Positions 10,640 to 21,904 of a DNA stretch of 64,000 nucleotides are shown one piece after another. The notes beneath the pieces are model-generated. The model was not told where the DNA came from. It saw nothing but the letters and a program-made list of their open reading frames with translations, and searched no databases. How positions within the stretch are numbered: position 1 is the stretch's first letter; every line of letters starts with the position of its first letter. Origin of the DNA: Bathynomus jamesi (lineage: Eukaryota; Arthropoda; Malacostraca; Isopoda; Cirolanidae); the NCBI GenBank assembly GCA_023014485.1, contig JAJOZX010000943.1, positions 174,501 to 238,500 of the forward strand, read 5' to 3'. Both the position numbers and the translations under genes were made by a program.

Positions 10640-13006
10640 CACAGGCCTACGATGAAAAAACTTTTTTCTTAATTTTAGCTGTTTACAATGTATTTTTGTG
10701 TGCTGAATTCGAAAAACACAATAAAAATGTCATACGACACAAAGTTATTTCACAAATTCGATTTTTTTGTGAAGCGACTTCGAGAAAATGCCAGATTTCC
10801 GGAAATTACTAGAAACTTCTAAGAGACTATAAATACTGGGTTGCCAAGCCGTATGAGTCAGTTGTTACTCAGATTTTATGACGTGCGCACAATGATTCAT
10901 CCAAAGCGAATTTTTTCAGTGATTTTGAGTTGTTTTTTAGGTTTTATATCAGCGAACTAGCGTGTTTTGATAGTGTTAAGAAAGCCTTATTTAGCCTTTA
11001 TTAAATTAAATTCAAGACTCTTATTGTGTTCTGGGTACTGTAGTAAGTTGTGAATCATGGCTAGCCGTGGATGTGTCAACAGTCCCGACAGCTTCTGCTA
11101 CATATGCGGGGAATTTGTGATCAAGAAACATCAAAGAAACGTAACAAATTTTATTAGGCAAGTGTACCATGCCTACTTTGGAATGAAACTAGACCAAGAC
11201 AAACCATGGGCACCACACAAAGTTTGTTTTATTTGCGTAGAGGATCTAAGGAAATGGTGTAAAGGCAAAAAGAAAGCATTCAGATTTGGTGTGCCAATGG
11301 TATGGAGGGAGCCAAAAAATCACTGTGATGACTGCTATTTTGCTCTTGTGATGTTAAAGGCTATAACTCAAAAAATAAGAAAGCCATATTCTATCCAAAT
11401 CTTCCATCAGCTTTTCGACCTGTTCCTCATGGGCCAGAAGTTCCAGTTCCGCTTCCACCAGAAACATTGGAAGATTTGCCTAGTAATTCTGGTTCAGATA
11501 TGACCATGAAGAATTCAGTGTGATATAGGAAGTCAAGACCCCCAGTTGTTCACTCAATCTGAACTAAACGATTTAGTGAGAGATTTGGGATTATCCAAGG
11601 AATCTGCTGAACTCTTAGGCTCCAGATTAAAAGAAAGAAATTTATTATCAGCTGGAACATCGATATATTTGTATAGAAGAAGAGAAAAGGAGTTTATTTA
11701 CTACTTTTCACATGAGGGCAATTTAGTTTACTGTAGTGATATTGATGGTTTGGTACAGGCATTTGGCATTGAGTACAAAGCGGATGAATGGAGACTTTTC
11801 ATCGACTCTTCTAAAAGAAGTTTAAAAGCTGTTCTTTTGCACAATGGGAACAAGTATGCCTCTGTACCTTTTGGTCACTCGGTACATCTCCAAGAAAGTT
11901 ATGAGAATTTGGAAGTGGTTCTTACAAAGATAAAATATTATGATCATCACTGGATGATTTGTGGAGACCTTAAGGTATTGTGCATGCTTCTGGGGCAGCA
12001 GGGAGGATATACTAAGTTCCCATGTTTCCTTTGTGAATGGGATAGCAGAGCAAAGAGTCAACACTGGGAGAAAAAACACTGGCCACAAAGAAGATCTCTA
12101 GAACCTGGAAGCAAGAATATTTTGCGTAAAAATCTTGTTGACCCAAAGAAAGTACTTCTACCACCTCTTCATATAAAACTAGGCCTTATGAAACAGTTTG
12201 TTAAGGCATTAGAAAAAAGTGGAGAATGCTTTAAGTACTTCTGCAAGAAGTTCCCTAACCTATCAGAAGCAAAATTAAGGGAAGGTATTTTTGTAGGCCC
12301 AGACATTAGAAGACTGCTGTCAGATGAAAACTTCTTGTCTACGATGACTGAAGTAGAAAAAGAGGCTTGGAATTCCTTCAAAAGTGTGGTTACTAAGTTC
12401 CTTGGGAATAATAAGGACCCTGAATATGCACTCATTGTTGAAAACATGCTGGAGAAATTCAAAGCTTTGGGATGCTCAATGAGTATCAAAATTCATTTCT
12501 TGAATGCACACTTGGACTTTTTCCCAGAAAATCTAGGTGCAGTAAGTGAGGAACAGGGAGAACGTTTCATCAAGACATTAAGGAGATGGAAAAGAGATAC
12601 CAAGGCCGGTGGAACGTAATATGATGGGGATTATTACTGGATGCTGCATCGTGAAAATCCGGAAGCAGCGCACAAAAGGAAATGCAACAGGCGCAGCTTC
12701 AGTGGCAAAAGAAAACGGGACTACTAAGCCATTCCACTAAGTAAAGATGTAAGTATCCAAGTTTTATAGTTTTTTAAAATAAATATATTCAGAAATGGTC
12801 AGGAAATAGGTTTCATGTGGTAATTCGTCACTACTTATTTTATTCAGTAACATATTACAACATAAAAATGTCATAGCAAATTGTGAAAAAACTATACGTG
12901 ATGGAGCAAATCTGAGGCCGTTTTTGGATTTAGCACCCCAAATGCCTATAAAACCAGGATACAATTTAAAAAAAGTTTTTAGGACCCTCAATTTTGCAGG
13001 CCTGTG
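10640..13006 (+). mobile_element. DNA transposon nested in the hAT, family undetermined
   Basis: Inverted ends CACAGGCCTAC at 10640-10650 and the complement of CACAGGCCTGC at 12996-13006 enclose a single degenerate gene. AATTAATT lies immediately left of the element and again 8 bp beyond the right end, past a TA run, which may be a displaced target duplication. I cannot assign a superfamily. The gene inside belongs to a multicopy arthropod protein family that I recall but whose chemistry is not known to me. Confidence 0.6.
11057..12726 (+). pseudogene. Degenerate copy of an arthropod multicopy protein (MASRGCVN... family)
   Basis: The plus strand starts MASRGCVNSPDSFCYICGEF, with paired Cys (CYIC, later CFICVEDL) that suggest an N-terminal zinc-binding domain, then KAFRFGVPMVWREPKNHCDDC. 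A frameshift near 11350 moves the frame; the next long frame (11546-12619) carries WMICGDLKVLCMLLGQQGGY, FPCFLCEWDSRA and LPPLHIKLGLMKQFVKAL. Another frameshift near 12570 leads to FHQDIKEMEKRYQGRW, a stop, and finally YYWMLHRENPEAAHKRK ending at about 12726. From memory this family is widespread and repetitive in insects and crustaceans. Whether it is a transposase is not established by what I can see, although the enclosing inverted ends argue that it is mobile. Confidence 0.8.
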
Positions 13007-13258
13007 ATATATATATAATTAATTGTCTCTGCTTGTCTGGGTTGATAATCTGATAACTCAATGGGTATCTGGTTGGAAAAAGTTTGAGAACCATTTGTTT
13101 GAAGCTTTTCTGTTGTAATAAATTTTTTTTACTTCTTTATTTACTGGATATACTGTTAATGAAAATGAAAAGGTTTATTGGCAGACTATAGTCCATGTGA
13201 CAAATATTATTAATACAATGACAGTTCATATACTAAGGATAGAAATATATACAATTGA

Positions 13259-14855
13259 TTAGAAATAATACTGCACTGTCGAAGTTAAGTGGAACAACAG
13301 ACAGACGTTTTCGTACCAAGAAGTCCATAGCTTAGAGGATAAATGGCAGGACTCATGGATAGCTTGGATGATCGGGTTGGTTGATTTTTTAATTCTTTGC
13401 ATTAGACTGTGTTGAGCACGTCTTGTTACCTCCGGGAAGCTCGGGACATTGCGGGTAGCAAACATTTGCGAAGCTGAGCATCTCGGGGGTAATTTTTGTA
13501 AGAGTCTAAAAGACCTGTTGTACAGCAAATTTAGGGTTCTGCCAGAACCTTTTTTATAATTCACCCAGAGTTGCTGTCCATATATATTACTGCAGAAAGT
13601 AAGAAAGAGTGTCTTTAGCTTCACTTGTACAGAATCGAAAGTTCCTTATGATCATATTCGCTTTAGCACACAGGCCTCGAGATTGTTTTCATATATCCGA
13701 GTCATCACTCAAGGAGCTGGTAATAGTCTGACCCAAATACTTAAACTCTTGTACTTCCTCAATTACTTCACCATTCATTTTAAACCTTATATCAGCTGGC
13801 TGATTACAGCTTTTAGGATGAAATTGCATAACCTTAGTTTTTGTAACATTAAAAAGAATATCATGTTTCTGCGAATACACTTCGTAGACGTTTAGTAGCC
13901 GATCCAGACCTTTAACAGAGGGACTTATTAACACCATATCATCGGCATAAACTAAGTTATTTATCCTTGTGTTATCTATACAACATCCCACTGTTACCTC
14001 ATTAAGTGAAGCAATTAATCCGTCAATATACACATTAAACAGCATTGGGGAGAGCAAGGAGTCTTGTCTCACCCTGCAAGAGGAGCCAAAACACTCGGAT
14101 AGTACATTGCGCCACCTAACAGTGAAAGATTGGTGGGAATACCAAAATTTCAATAAATTTAATATGTACATGGGAACCTTCCTGTCTTCTAGTTTTTTAA
14201 ATAAAATATGGTGGTTCACCCTATCATATGCCTTACTTATATCAAGGAAACAGCTATAAATAGTTGAATTACAGTCAATGTATTTAGATATTGTTTCAAG
14301 TACATAGATCCACAGGTCAGTTGAGTGGGACCTTTTAAAGCCAAACTGATTAGATGTCCATAGAAAATCATTTAATCGGAGTAACAAGAGTTTTTCTAGT
14401 AGTTTCGAGAAGCAGGAAGCGACAGCAATAGGCCTATAATTATTGCTGGACAGAATGTCTCCATACTTATTTTTGACCAGGGGCAAGATATATACCCTCA
14501 TGAACTCTGCAGGGATATAGCTATGAGCAAGCATGGCTGATTGGAGCAATGATATATACAGACATACTACGTCATTTGCATATTTTAAGTGCTCATTCGA
14601 TAAGTCATCTACCCCTGACGCAGAACCAGTCTTTAACTCTTTAATTAACCTCTTTACTTCAGAAAATGATATCAAAGTATTTTCCCTTGTCCCTCCCACA
14701 ATCGTTTCGCTGCAATCTATCTTAAGATTATCCCTACTCACAGTTAAGAATATTAGAATAGTGGTTTTTCCATAGCTTTGCAATTTCATCCTCCCCCGAC
14801 ACCCTATCGATTGTCGGAGGGAGGACATTTTTGACACCCGTTTGATTCTTAACAA
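13259..14855 (-). pseudogene. Reverse transcriptase of the nested CR1/L2-like LINE
   Basis: This copies element RNA into DNA at a nicked target. The frame at 14855-13689 shows ASGVDDLSNEHLKYA, NNYRPIAVASCFSKLLEKLL, FGFKRSHSTDLWI, FLDISKAYDRVNHHILFKKL (first catalytic Asp) and NNLVYADDMVLISP (YADD box). The usual SCGVRQGSVLSP motif is SCRVRQDSLLSP here. A frameshift near 13690 leads to the C-terminal part (13624-13259) with NLLYNRSFRLLQKLPPRCSA, a motif I associate with CR1/L2-type elements. The frameshift makes it inactive. Confidence 0.88.
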
Positions 14856-15045
14856 ATTTCCAAAATTTGTTATTATCGTTATTTATGCGAGCTTCACAGG
14901 CTTTTGATGCTCAAATAGACTCTTCTTCCTGTTTACATCGCCTTATGGCCGTCTTATACTGACCCCGACTTCTAAACATATTCATGTATACTGGTCCTAA
15001 TCTGGGTCTACCATGAATGCACTACAAATCATAGGCGTCTTTCGA

Positions 15046-16510
15046 TTACCTCTTCAGGGGGGCAATAAAATCATTCCATCCAGGAATAATCTTAGTATGA
15101 TAATTGTAAGATTTAATCAGGGGGCTTCCTGCTTCTCTTAACAGGGATATTATCTTACTATAATACCTGTCTGTGAGTTTACAGTGCGAATCATTTGAGC
15201 AAGGATTATTACAGGCAAGGTGCAAAATTTCTAAATTATTAAAGAGGTGACTTGTTCTGTCTTTGTATTCTATTCTCTGCTGCATATTAACATTGGACCA
15301 ATCGACGCGATTATTCTTACCTATTGAGTTCTTGTTAAGTCGTGTTGCGCTTAAATTGGTAAAGTTAATTAATATTTCTTATGGTCTATGATCAGAAAGA
15401 AGGAAATCATGCAGAATATGAACTCTAACAATTCGATCCTTTAGATTATTACTAGTGAGACAATGATCAATCCACCTGGTGGTACCACTCATATCACTAA
15501 CATATGTAAAATTACCACTGGCTACCCCTAATACATCTACATCACTTATACTTAAATTGGCCGACTCGCACATGTTACCCAATTCTACAAAGAATTCCGG
15601 GTGCTACTGTAGTATGCGGTCTACCGTTAAGTTTCTACTGTAGTATGCGGTCTACCGTTAAGTTTCTACTGTAGTATGCGGTCTACCGTTAAGTTTCTAC
15701 TGTAGTATGCGGTCTACCGTTAAGTTTCTACTGTAGTATGCGGTCTACCGTTAAGTTTCTACTGTAGTATGCGGTCTACCGTTCAAAATATTTAAAAGGA
15801 ATTGAAAATGAATTGAAAGGAATTATAATTTAATTTACACAATTAAGGAATTATTAAAGAAGTTAAACATACTACTACCGCATACTTAACGGTAGACCGC
15901 ATACTACAGTACGCCCTTGATGATTGGTTAGGTTAAGTCGTGATATTTTCGTTAGTTTTAACGAAAATATCACGACTTAACCTAACCAATCGTCAAGGGC
16001 GTACAATTAACCTAATAATAAAATAATAAGAAGATAAGAAGCTATAATTAAAAGGTAGACCGCCGAATCGTAGGTAGACCGCATACTACAGTAGCACCGA
16101 CTTCATTTTGTACAGCAAATCAATGTATTCATCTAGATTACTGCCGTTGTTTTATGGTAAATAGCAGTTTACAATTAATATGCAATCATTGTTCACTTGT
16201 AATTCAATGCCTAACAACCTTACATTATCGCTTGTTAAAAATTATATGTTTTGACAAATTTTTCCTTATTAAGAAAGCAACACCACCAAAAGGCCTACCG
16301 TACATTACTTCATCTGACAAGTCTACTGCTGATGACGCATGGTACATAGTCATCATGGATGGTGGAGAGGAATTTTAGCTCTTGCTTAGGTAGCCGGTGC
16401 TCCTGCAGGAGTATCAAATCTGCACTGTCGCAGATTTTATGAACATCTACAGTTGAATTCCTCACTGACCTTGCATTATATGAGACTATTTTCAACAAGT
16501 TATCCGCCAT
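15046..16510 (-). pseudogene. Endonuclease domain of the nested LINE, interrupted
   Basis: An apurinic-type endonuclease starts at 16510 with LKIVSYNARSVRNSTVDVHK and DLILLQEHRL, then continues in a shifted frame as GRPFGGVAFLIRKNL. After the 499-bp insertion (15600-16098) it resumes with FVELGNMCESANLS, then GTTRWIDHCLTSNNL and LLSDHRP, the last being the conserved SDH catalytic motif. Beyond that (15285-15046) is the linker to the reverse transcriptase. There are several frameshifts. Confidence 0.85.
15600..16098. mobile_element. 499-bp palindromic tandem-repeat element, copy 1 (Merlin-like)
   Basis: The ends are 26-bp inverted copies beginning GGTGCTACTGTAGTATGCGG. Inside are six tandem 31-bp units carrying GCGGTCTACCGTTAAG, an AT-rich part, and an arms-out palindrome (about 15911-16005) with the core shared across the window. 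A copy at 51387-51885, the same length, differs at only about one base. No target duplication is visible here, unlike at the second copy. It has no coding capacity. The many GCGGTCTACC words could be binding sites for a transposase supplied in trans. Confidence 0.9.
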
Positions 16511-16754
16511 GACTGATAGAGAATTTATTATTTGTAAGACTATTATTATTATTAGTAAGATTATTAGTATTATACACTGTACAACTTTCAGGCATTACCG
16601 TTAGGGTGCCTATTATTATTATTATTAATATTATTATTATTATTATTTTGCCTGTTATCAAATCTCCTGGAAAAGTGAAAAAACTCCTTAACAATAATAC
16701 CGTCTGGCCAGTGACTCATATTATACGGGTTGAAATGCGCATTTACACCTTTAA

Positions 16755-17054
16755 TTATTTTATTACTTTAAAAGAGTTATAATACGGAGATTTCGTGTTT
16801 AGTTTATTAACTATCACTATACTGTATATACTGTGTTCACCAATGATTTCTTCCATCATGTGTCGAATATCGCTTGCCTCGTTCGAGAGCTCAATTCGCG
16901 ACACAAATAGGGTGAGATTCTCTATCGGTGGCCTCGACGCGGAGACCGGTTGAGGAAACCTTCGGGAAGGACGCCTGTTAACAGTTACCCACCCGTCCTG
17001 CTCCCTCGATCTCCCTGAGGCAGGGTTCGCCTGCCTGGGGGATGGGTGGCACAA
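16755..17054 (-). pseudogene. ORF1 C-terminal RNA-binding-like segment of the nested LINE
   Basis: This frame contains VNRRPSRRFPQPVSASRPP then IENLTLFVSRIELSNEASDI, a layout typical of the nucleic-acid-binding part of LINE ORF1 proteins. It follows the 17927-17274 frame out of register, so at least one frameshift separates them. Confidence 0.65.
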
Positions 17055-17273
17055 CCTTTGGGGGATAGGAGGCCCCTCCCTTACTCTGTGGCGTGGTGAG
17101 GGTCTGTTAGCGGTGTTTATAACCTGACGGCCGCGCGTGCTTCTCCTTCTTCGGTGGGAGGGGGTAGGAACTGCGCACCGAGCGAGGCATAATCGAACAC
17201 CTCTCCTCTGCAGTGGGAGGCAGGGAAGAGGGCAATGATGCCTCGACTCTCGCCATTGGACCGTCCCTGTTCC

Positions 17274-17927
17274 TTATTGTGAGATCGGGAGCAGGGGTCC
17301 TTTCCTTTCCTGAACGGGAGGGGGGTTGACCGCTACCCCTGCATGCTGCGTTTCCACCCCACCTTCAGGGGGGGAGTTGGAGGCGGGGATTTCGTTTCCC
17401 TCGCTGCCCGACGCGCTTTTTGGAGATTTGGCTTGCTGAACTACTTCCGAGTAACTGGGCTTTGGGAGGAGCGTCTCTTTCAACGCATCTAACTCTGACC
17501 GGAACTGTTCTAGCGAAATCGCGTTTTTCTGATTTGACACCAAGTGTTGGTGTTTCAGTTCAACTATCGACTTTTGTACCTCATTATACTGTTCGAGGAG
17601 CACCGAGACGTTTACGTCACCCATAGAGATTACCGGTATTCTATGGAAGTTAGTAACGTAAAAGGTAATATTATTCTCATTATCCTGGAGGGTCGACACT
17701 TTATTTATAATGTCTTTCAGGGTATTCTCGTTTTTATAATTACCTCTACGAGTTGGGAGGGTAGCACCGAACAGGGTATTTAATTGTACCCTCGCATGTT
17801 CTATTTCTTCTGAATCATAAAAATCATGACAGACAGATACAAGACGGCCTGACCTAATATGATCTACTTTGTCAAATATAAAACATAACAATGGATTTTC
17901 TACAAGATTTACAGCAGACGACCCCAT
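17274..17927 (-). pseudogene. ORF1 N-terminal part of the nested LINE
   Basis: A 217-codon frame begins MGSSAVNLVENPLLCFIFDK and shows a helical, probably coiled-coil middle (residues about 120-160, EQYNEVQKSIVELKHQHLV) and a Pro-rich tail. CR1/L2-type elements carry such ORF1 proteins, which bind element RNA. No zinc knuckle is visible in this part. The flanking frame at 16755-17054 was probably once continuous with it. Confidence 0.65.
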
Positions 17928-17949
17928 TGTATCTGTAACGGCTTGCGGG

Positions 17950-18300
17950 GGAGTGTAACTGGTGAGGGTTGGTTGGGGGTGGAGATGGGGGGGAACACCG
18001 AAAGGGGTCCCACTTCTCGTCCCTTTAAATCATGCTCGGGATACCAATGGTTCGATGTTCAGGCATCTTTTCACATTAATTATGTAACTATTACTATGAC
18101 ACAAAAAGTATACACGCGGAGCCACTGTACGATTATACTGTAGTGAAACATACATTTCCCGCGATCACCGTCAAAACTTTTACTATTAAACGGAAAATTC
18201 GCAGTGTATATGGTAGGGGTAGGGCGGGAGAGGGGAACGGGATGGGGATGCTAACAGGAGTGCCCACTCCTTGTCCCTTTAAATCATGTAAGCATGTAAG
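17950..18300. repeat. Two related ~80-bp G-rich repeats plus TTCG words
   Basis: Two similar blocks end in TCCCTTTAAATCATG, at about 17950-18031 and 18212-18285. They may be promoter repeats at the 5' end of the minus-strand LINE, or a separate tandem repeat. Confidence 0.5.
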
Positions 18301-18417
18301 TTTCTAAATATATCTAAAGTAATAAAACCTATTTATTTGCTCGGTCTTTCATTTAAGATTTCAGAGCCTTTCCCTGGCCTTTTGAAAATATTTTGAACCG
18401 TTTATGTAGTTAAAATT

Positions 18418-18490
18418 CACTCGTTCATTCGTTTAGTTCGTTCATTCGTTCGTAATTTTTAAAGGGCTCACTCGCTCGTTCGTTCGAATG
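18418..18490. repeat. Degenerate TCGTTCATTCG repeat
   Basis: Short tandem words CGTTCATTCGTTTAGTTCG and CTCGCTCGTTCGTTCG within otherwise hAT-internal sequence. Confidence 0.7.
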
Positions 18491-18751
18491 CCCGCTATTT
18501 CAAGGTCACTGTTTACCTCCTCATAGGTCCAAGAAGGTAGTGCCGGATGTCGTTAGAAAATTTTGACGATATATTATATGTATTATTATTAATTAAGTAT
18601 TGTGGACCATCTAATAAGATTGTAACTGGGTAATCTTGGCACATTTACAAATTTTATTGTATAGGTAACATACCGGTTCACTGAATTTAAACCCTGTTAA
18701 TTTGATAGTAAGACGGAGCACAAAACTGAGAAGCGTCACTGGCACTGGCGA

Positions 18752-18753
18752 AC

Positions 18754-18789
<36 letters not shown>

Positions 18790-18790
18790 C
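18752..18790. repeat. (AAT)n microsatellite
   Basis: About 13 AAT/ATA units inside the hAT element, upstream of its transposase gene. Confidence 0.95.
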
Positions 18791-20885
18791 ACAGACAATT
18801 TGTTCAGTTAATGTATTTCAAGTCATAATAGTTCATGCTTGTTATGCATGTTCATGCTTTATACCTTTTGATTTTAAAAGTTTGCAGAAAATATCCACTA
18901 TTAAGCGAAATCGACCCAATGGATTCCAACAAAGAAAAATGAAGAAGGCAAGAGAGAGGTGGCTCAGGCAATGTCCGGATCAATTTTGAAGTATGTGATG
19001 CCTTCAACATCAAGTGCAATAGGAGAAAGTCCTGAAGATATTCAGCCTGATGAATCTGAAGGGCAAATACAAGAAGCATCTTCAAAAGAGGATTCAAGTG
19101 AGAGAGAGCAAGGATTGGAGGATGGCAATTCATCTTCTAAAAGCAGTGAAACTGATGAAGAGGAAGGAGACGCCAGCAGAAGTCCACACCAACAGGAGGA
19201 AGACTCTGATAAAGAAGAGGAGACGGATAGATTTTCAATTTATTCTGATGTCGCTGCTTGGCCAATCCCGGTTCCAAATGACTTGAGAGTTGATCTTATT
19301 AAGAGGGGAAGTGAACCCTTCCAAAATAGGGATGGACCTTTCAGTGCAGTTCAAAGACAAGGAGAGAAATCCAAAGGGAAGAGTCGACAGCTGACCACTG
19401 CATGGTTCTAAAAGGCTCTGCCAAATGACGAGAAAGTTTTGAGAACATGGATGATTTATTCTCCATTAAAAGAAAGTTTGTTTTGTTTTTGCTGCAGACT
19501 GTTTGCTCTTGATGACAAAGGAATTGGAACATCCAGCTTTGTCACTGGGTTTCAAGCATGGTAGAAGCTAAACCCAAAGGTGTCTGACCATGAGGCTTCT
19601 GAGCAGCATTTTGGGATTCTTTTTGACAGCACTCCTGATGTGTCCCACACTGATCAAATGTATGAAGTGATCAGATATTGAATGCGATAAAGTTGAAGTA
19701 AAGGAATCATTCTTGGGCTTCTTCCCTGTTGCCGGAAAGACTGCTGCTGAACTCACAGGGGATATCCTGAGACATCTGGAGAGAGATGGACTGGACATAA
19801 ACCTGTGCCGTGGTCAAGGATATGACAACGCTGCAACTATGGCTGGGATTCATGGTGGTGTTCAGTCAAAGATCAGAGAGATTAATCCCAAGGCTTTGTT
19901 TGTGCCTTGTGCAAATCATTCTCTGAACCTTTGCGGAGTGCACTCATTTGGAAGCGTTTCTTCATGTGTGACTTTTTTTTTAACCTTGGAGTGAGTCTAT
20001 TCCTTCTTTTCAGTCTCAACTCATCGATGGGAAATGCTAATGGAGAATGTAGGCATGACAGTCAAAAGACTTTCCCAGACAAGATGGAGTGCTCATTATG
20101 ACGACGCTGTGAAACCAGTGAAGGCAAATTTTGAAAAGCTGACCTCAACCCTTGAAGTACTGTGCGATCCCAAAGAAAATGTGGACACAAGAGGATCAGC
20201 TCAGATTTTGCTGTCTGCTGTATATGATTTTTCTTTTTTGAGTTACCTTTCTTTCTGGTGTGAAGTCCTGGAAGAAATTAATCTCACACAAAAGTATTTG
20301 CAAACAGTTGGAATCAGCCTTGAAAAGTGCATTGTGAAGCTCCAAGCTCTAAAACTGTTTCTTGAAGATCAGTGCAATGAAATTGTGGAGAGGGCCATTC
20401 ATTATGCAACTACAAAGTGTGAGGAAATGGACATTTCTATGGAGAGAAGAGGGAGAGTAAAGCTCCAAAAAAGGATGCCAGGAGAGATGGCAAAGGATGC
20501 TGGTCTCACATTGCCAGAGGAAGTAAAAAGGGCTATGTTTGAATGTCTTGATCGCTTTCATCAAGAATTGGAGATTCGTTCTAAGGCAATGGATCAAATT
20601 TTGTCAATCTTCGCCGTTATTCAGCCAAACGCTTTGGTTGTTGCAACAGAAGAACTTCGGAAGTATATTCCAAATTTGACTCAGATTTTCAATGAATTCT
20701 CCAATGAAGATATCAGTGTGGAAACTGGACAACTTCGGAGGCATTTGGAAGCTGCCAAAATCAACGTTGAAGAGGCAAAGAAATGGACAGCATTGCAGTT
20801 TCTGGAGTTTATTGTGAAATGGGATTTTTGTGAATCTTTGCCAAGCTTGTCACTGTGTTTGAGATTCTTTTTGACTGTCTGTGTG

Positions 20886-21904
20886 CAATGTTCCCTCTAA
20901 TTTTTTTTAGTCCGTGTGCGCAAGAAATTTTCGTTGTGCATACATTTAGATTCATGGTGAAAAATTGTGCAAACTTTTCTGAGCGCTATCTTCAAAATGA
21001 AATACATATAAATATTAAATACTTAATAAATATTATTTCCATAAGGTGAGAGCTTGATCATTACGGTACTATTAAATGGATATTAAAAAACTTTTTACAA
21101 TATTATATATTCTTAAAAAAGAAAACATTTTATCCATTCTAAAAATATGAATAAAATAAAAAATAGTAAAATAAAAGGTTCTTTTGCATTATCCTCCCAA
21201 CACTAATTTTTTTATATAATGTTGGTTTGGTTTTGGTTATGGTACTTTATTTTCCTTCCAACATAAAAAAAATTAGTGTTGGGATTAGGTTATGTTAGGT
21301 TAGGTTAGGTTAGGTTAAAAACAGCCCGCCGCAGGCGTTAGCCTTAGTTAGCCGGCTTCAAGTTAGGTTAGGTTAGGTTAAGAATATTTATTCATATAAC
21401 TAATGATGTAATATTACTGCTTTCATGCCCTTTCACGATTAAAAATTAAAAGTGTTTTGCTAACGTACTTTATTTTCCTTCCATTATAAAAAAAAATTAG
21501 TGTTGGGAGGATAATGCAAAAGTACCAAATAAAATTCAACAAAATAAAAAAATAAAATAAAAATAACATTAAGTGAAAATGACTATTTTAGTTATCATTT
21601 CTCAAAACAATTTTTAGCATTTAGCAATTTAAAATAGACTATCAAGATTAATACACGATTTTATCCATTCACAAAATAGGAATAAAATAAAAAATAAAAT
21701 TCAATAAAATAAAATATGATTTTCTTTCAAGCGGTTTCTTAATTTGTTCTTTATAGAATTCATTAAACTGAATTTTTTTAAATTACTTCATTTACTGTCG
21801 TGACTCATGATACGCTTGAGCCTGTGCGCATTTTATTTTGCTGTGTGCGCGGGTTCCACAACGCGTGTGCGCGCGCACACGCGCACACCTTAGAGGGAAC
21901 ATTG
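20886..21904. mobile_element. 1.0-kb hAT relic inserted in the transposase gene
   Basis: Perfect 15-bp inverted ends CAATGTTCCCTCTAA (20886-20900; complement 21890-21904) with an 8-bp duplication TCTGTGTG (20878-20885, 21905-21912). Removing the insert and one duplicate joins the transposase frame through FLTVCVSIASCERS, so the boundaries are proven by the host frame. Purine/pyrimidine CG and GT words cluster near both ends. No transposase remains inside. Confidence 0.95.
21184..21525. repeat. Inverted repeat inside the hAT relic, with telomere-like TTAGG runs
   Basis: CATTATCCTCCCAACACTAA at about 21188-21207 has its complement at about 21500-21519, with a third partial copy near 21270. Between them are runs of GTTAG units (21296-21317 and 21363-21381), the TTAGG-type arthropod telomere unit in permuted form, separated by a GC-rich block with CCGCCGCAGGCG. 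This looks like a further small nested element. Confidence 0.75.

Larger units (their letters stand above)
13150..18050 (-). mobile_element. CR1/L2-like non-LTR retrotransposon, minus strand, nested in the hAT
   Basis: Read from about 18050 down, the order is ORF1, a second ORF1-type domain, endonuclease, reverse transcriptase, and a 3' end with AATAAA (complement at about 13172-13177) near 13160. It interrupts hAT non-coding sequence upstream of the transposase. An unrelated 499-bp palindromic element (15600-16098) lies inside the endonuclease region. The exact 5' boundary is uncertain; related repeats of about 80 bp at 17950-18300 may be part of its 5' region. Confidence 0.88.

Noticed and set aside
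11057..12619. Candidate host gene with zinc-finger-like start
   Set aside because: It is frameshifted at least twice and enclosed by inverted ends within a hAT element; I treat it as a decayed mobile gene.
15600..15785. Six regular 31-bp direct units suggested a CRISPR array
   Set aside because: The units are contiguous with no spacers between them, lie inside an element with inverted ends, and the DNA is eukaryotic.
18971..19411. Acidic protein as a separate host gene
   Set aside because: It runs directly into the TTF/hAT transposase in neighbouring frames and is the N-terminus of that gene.
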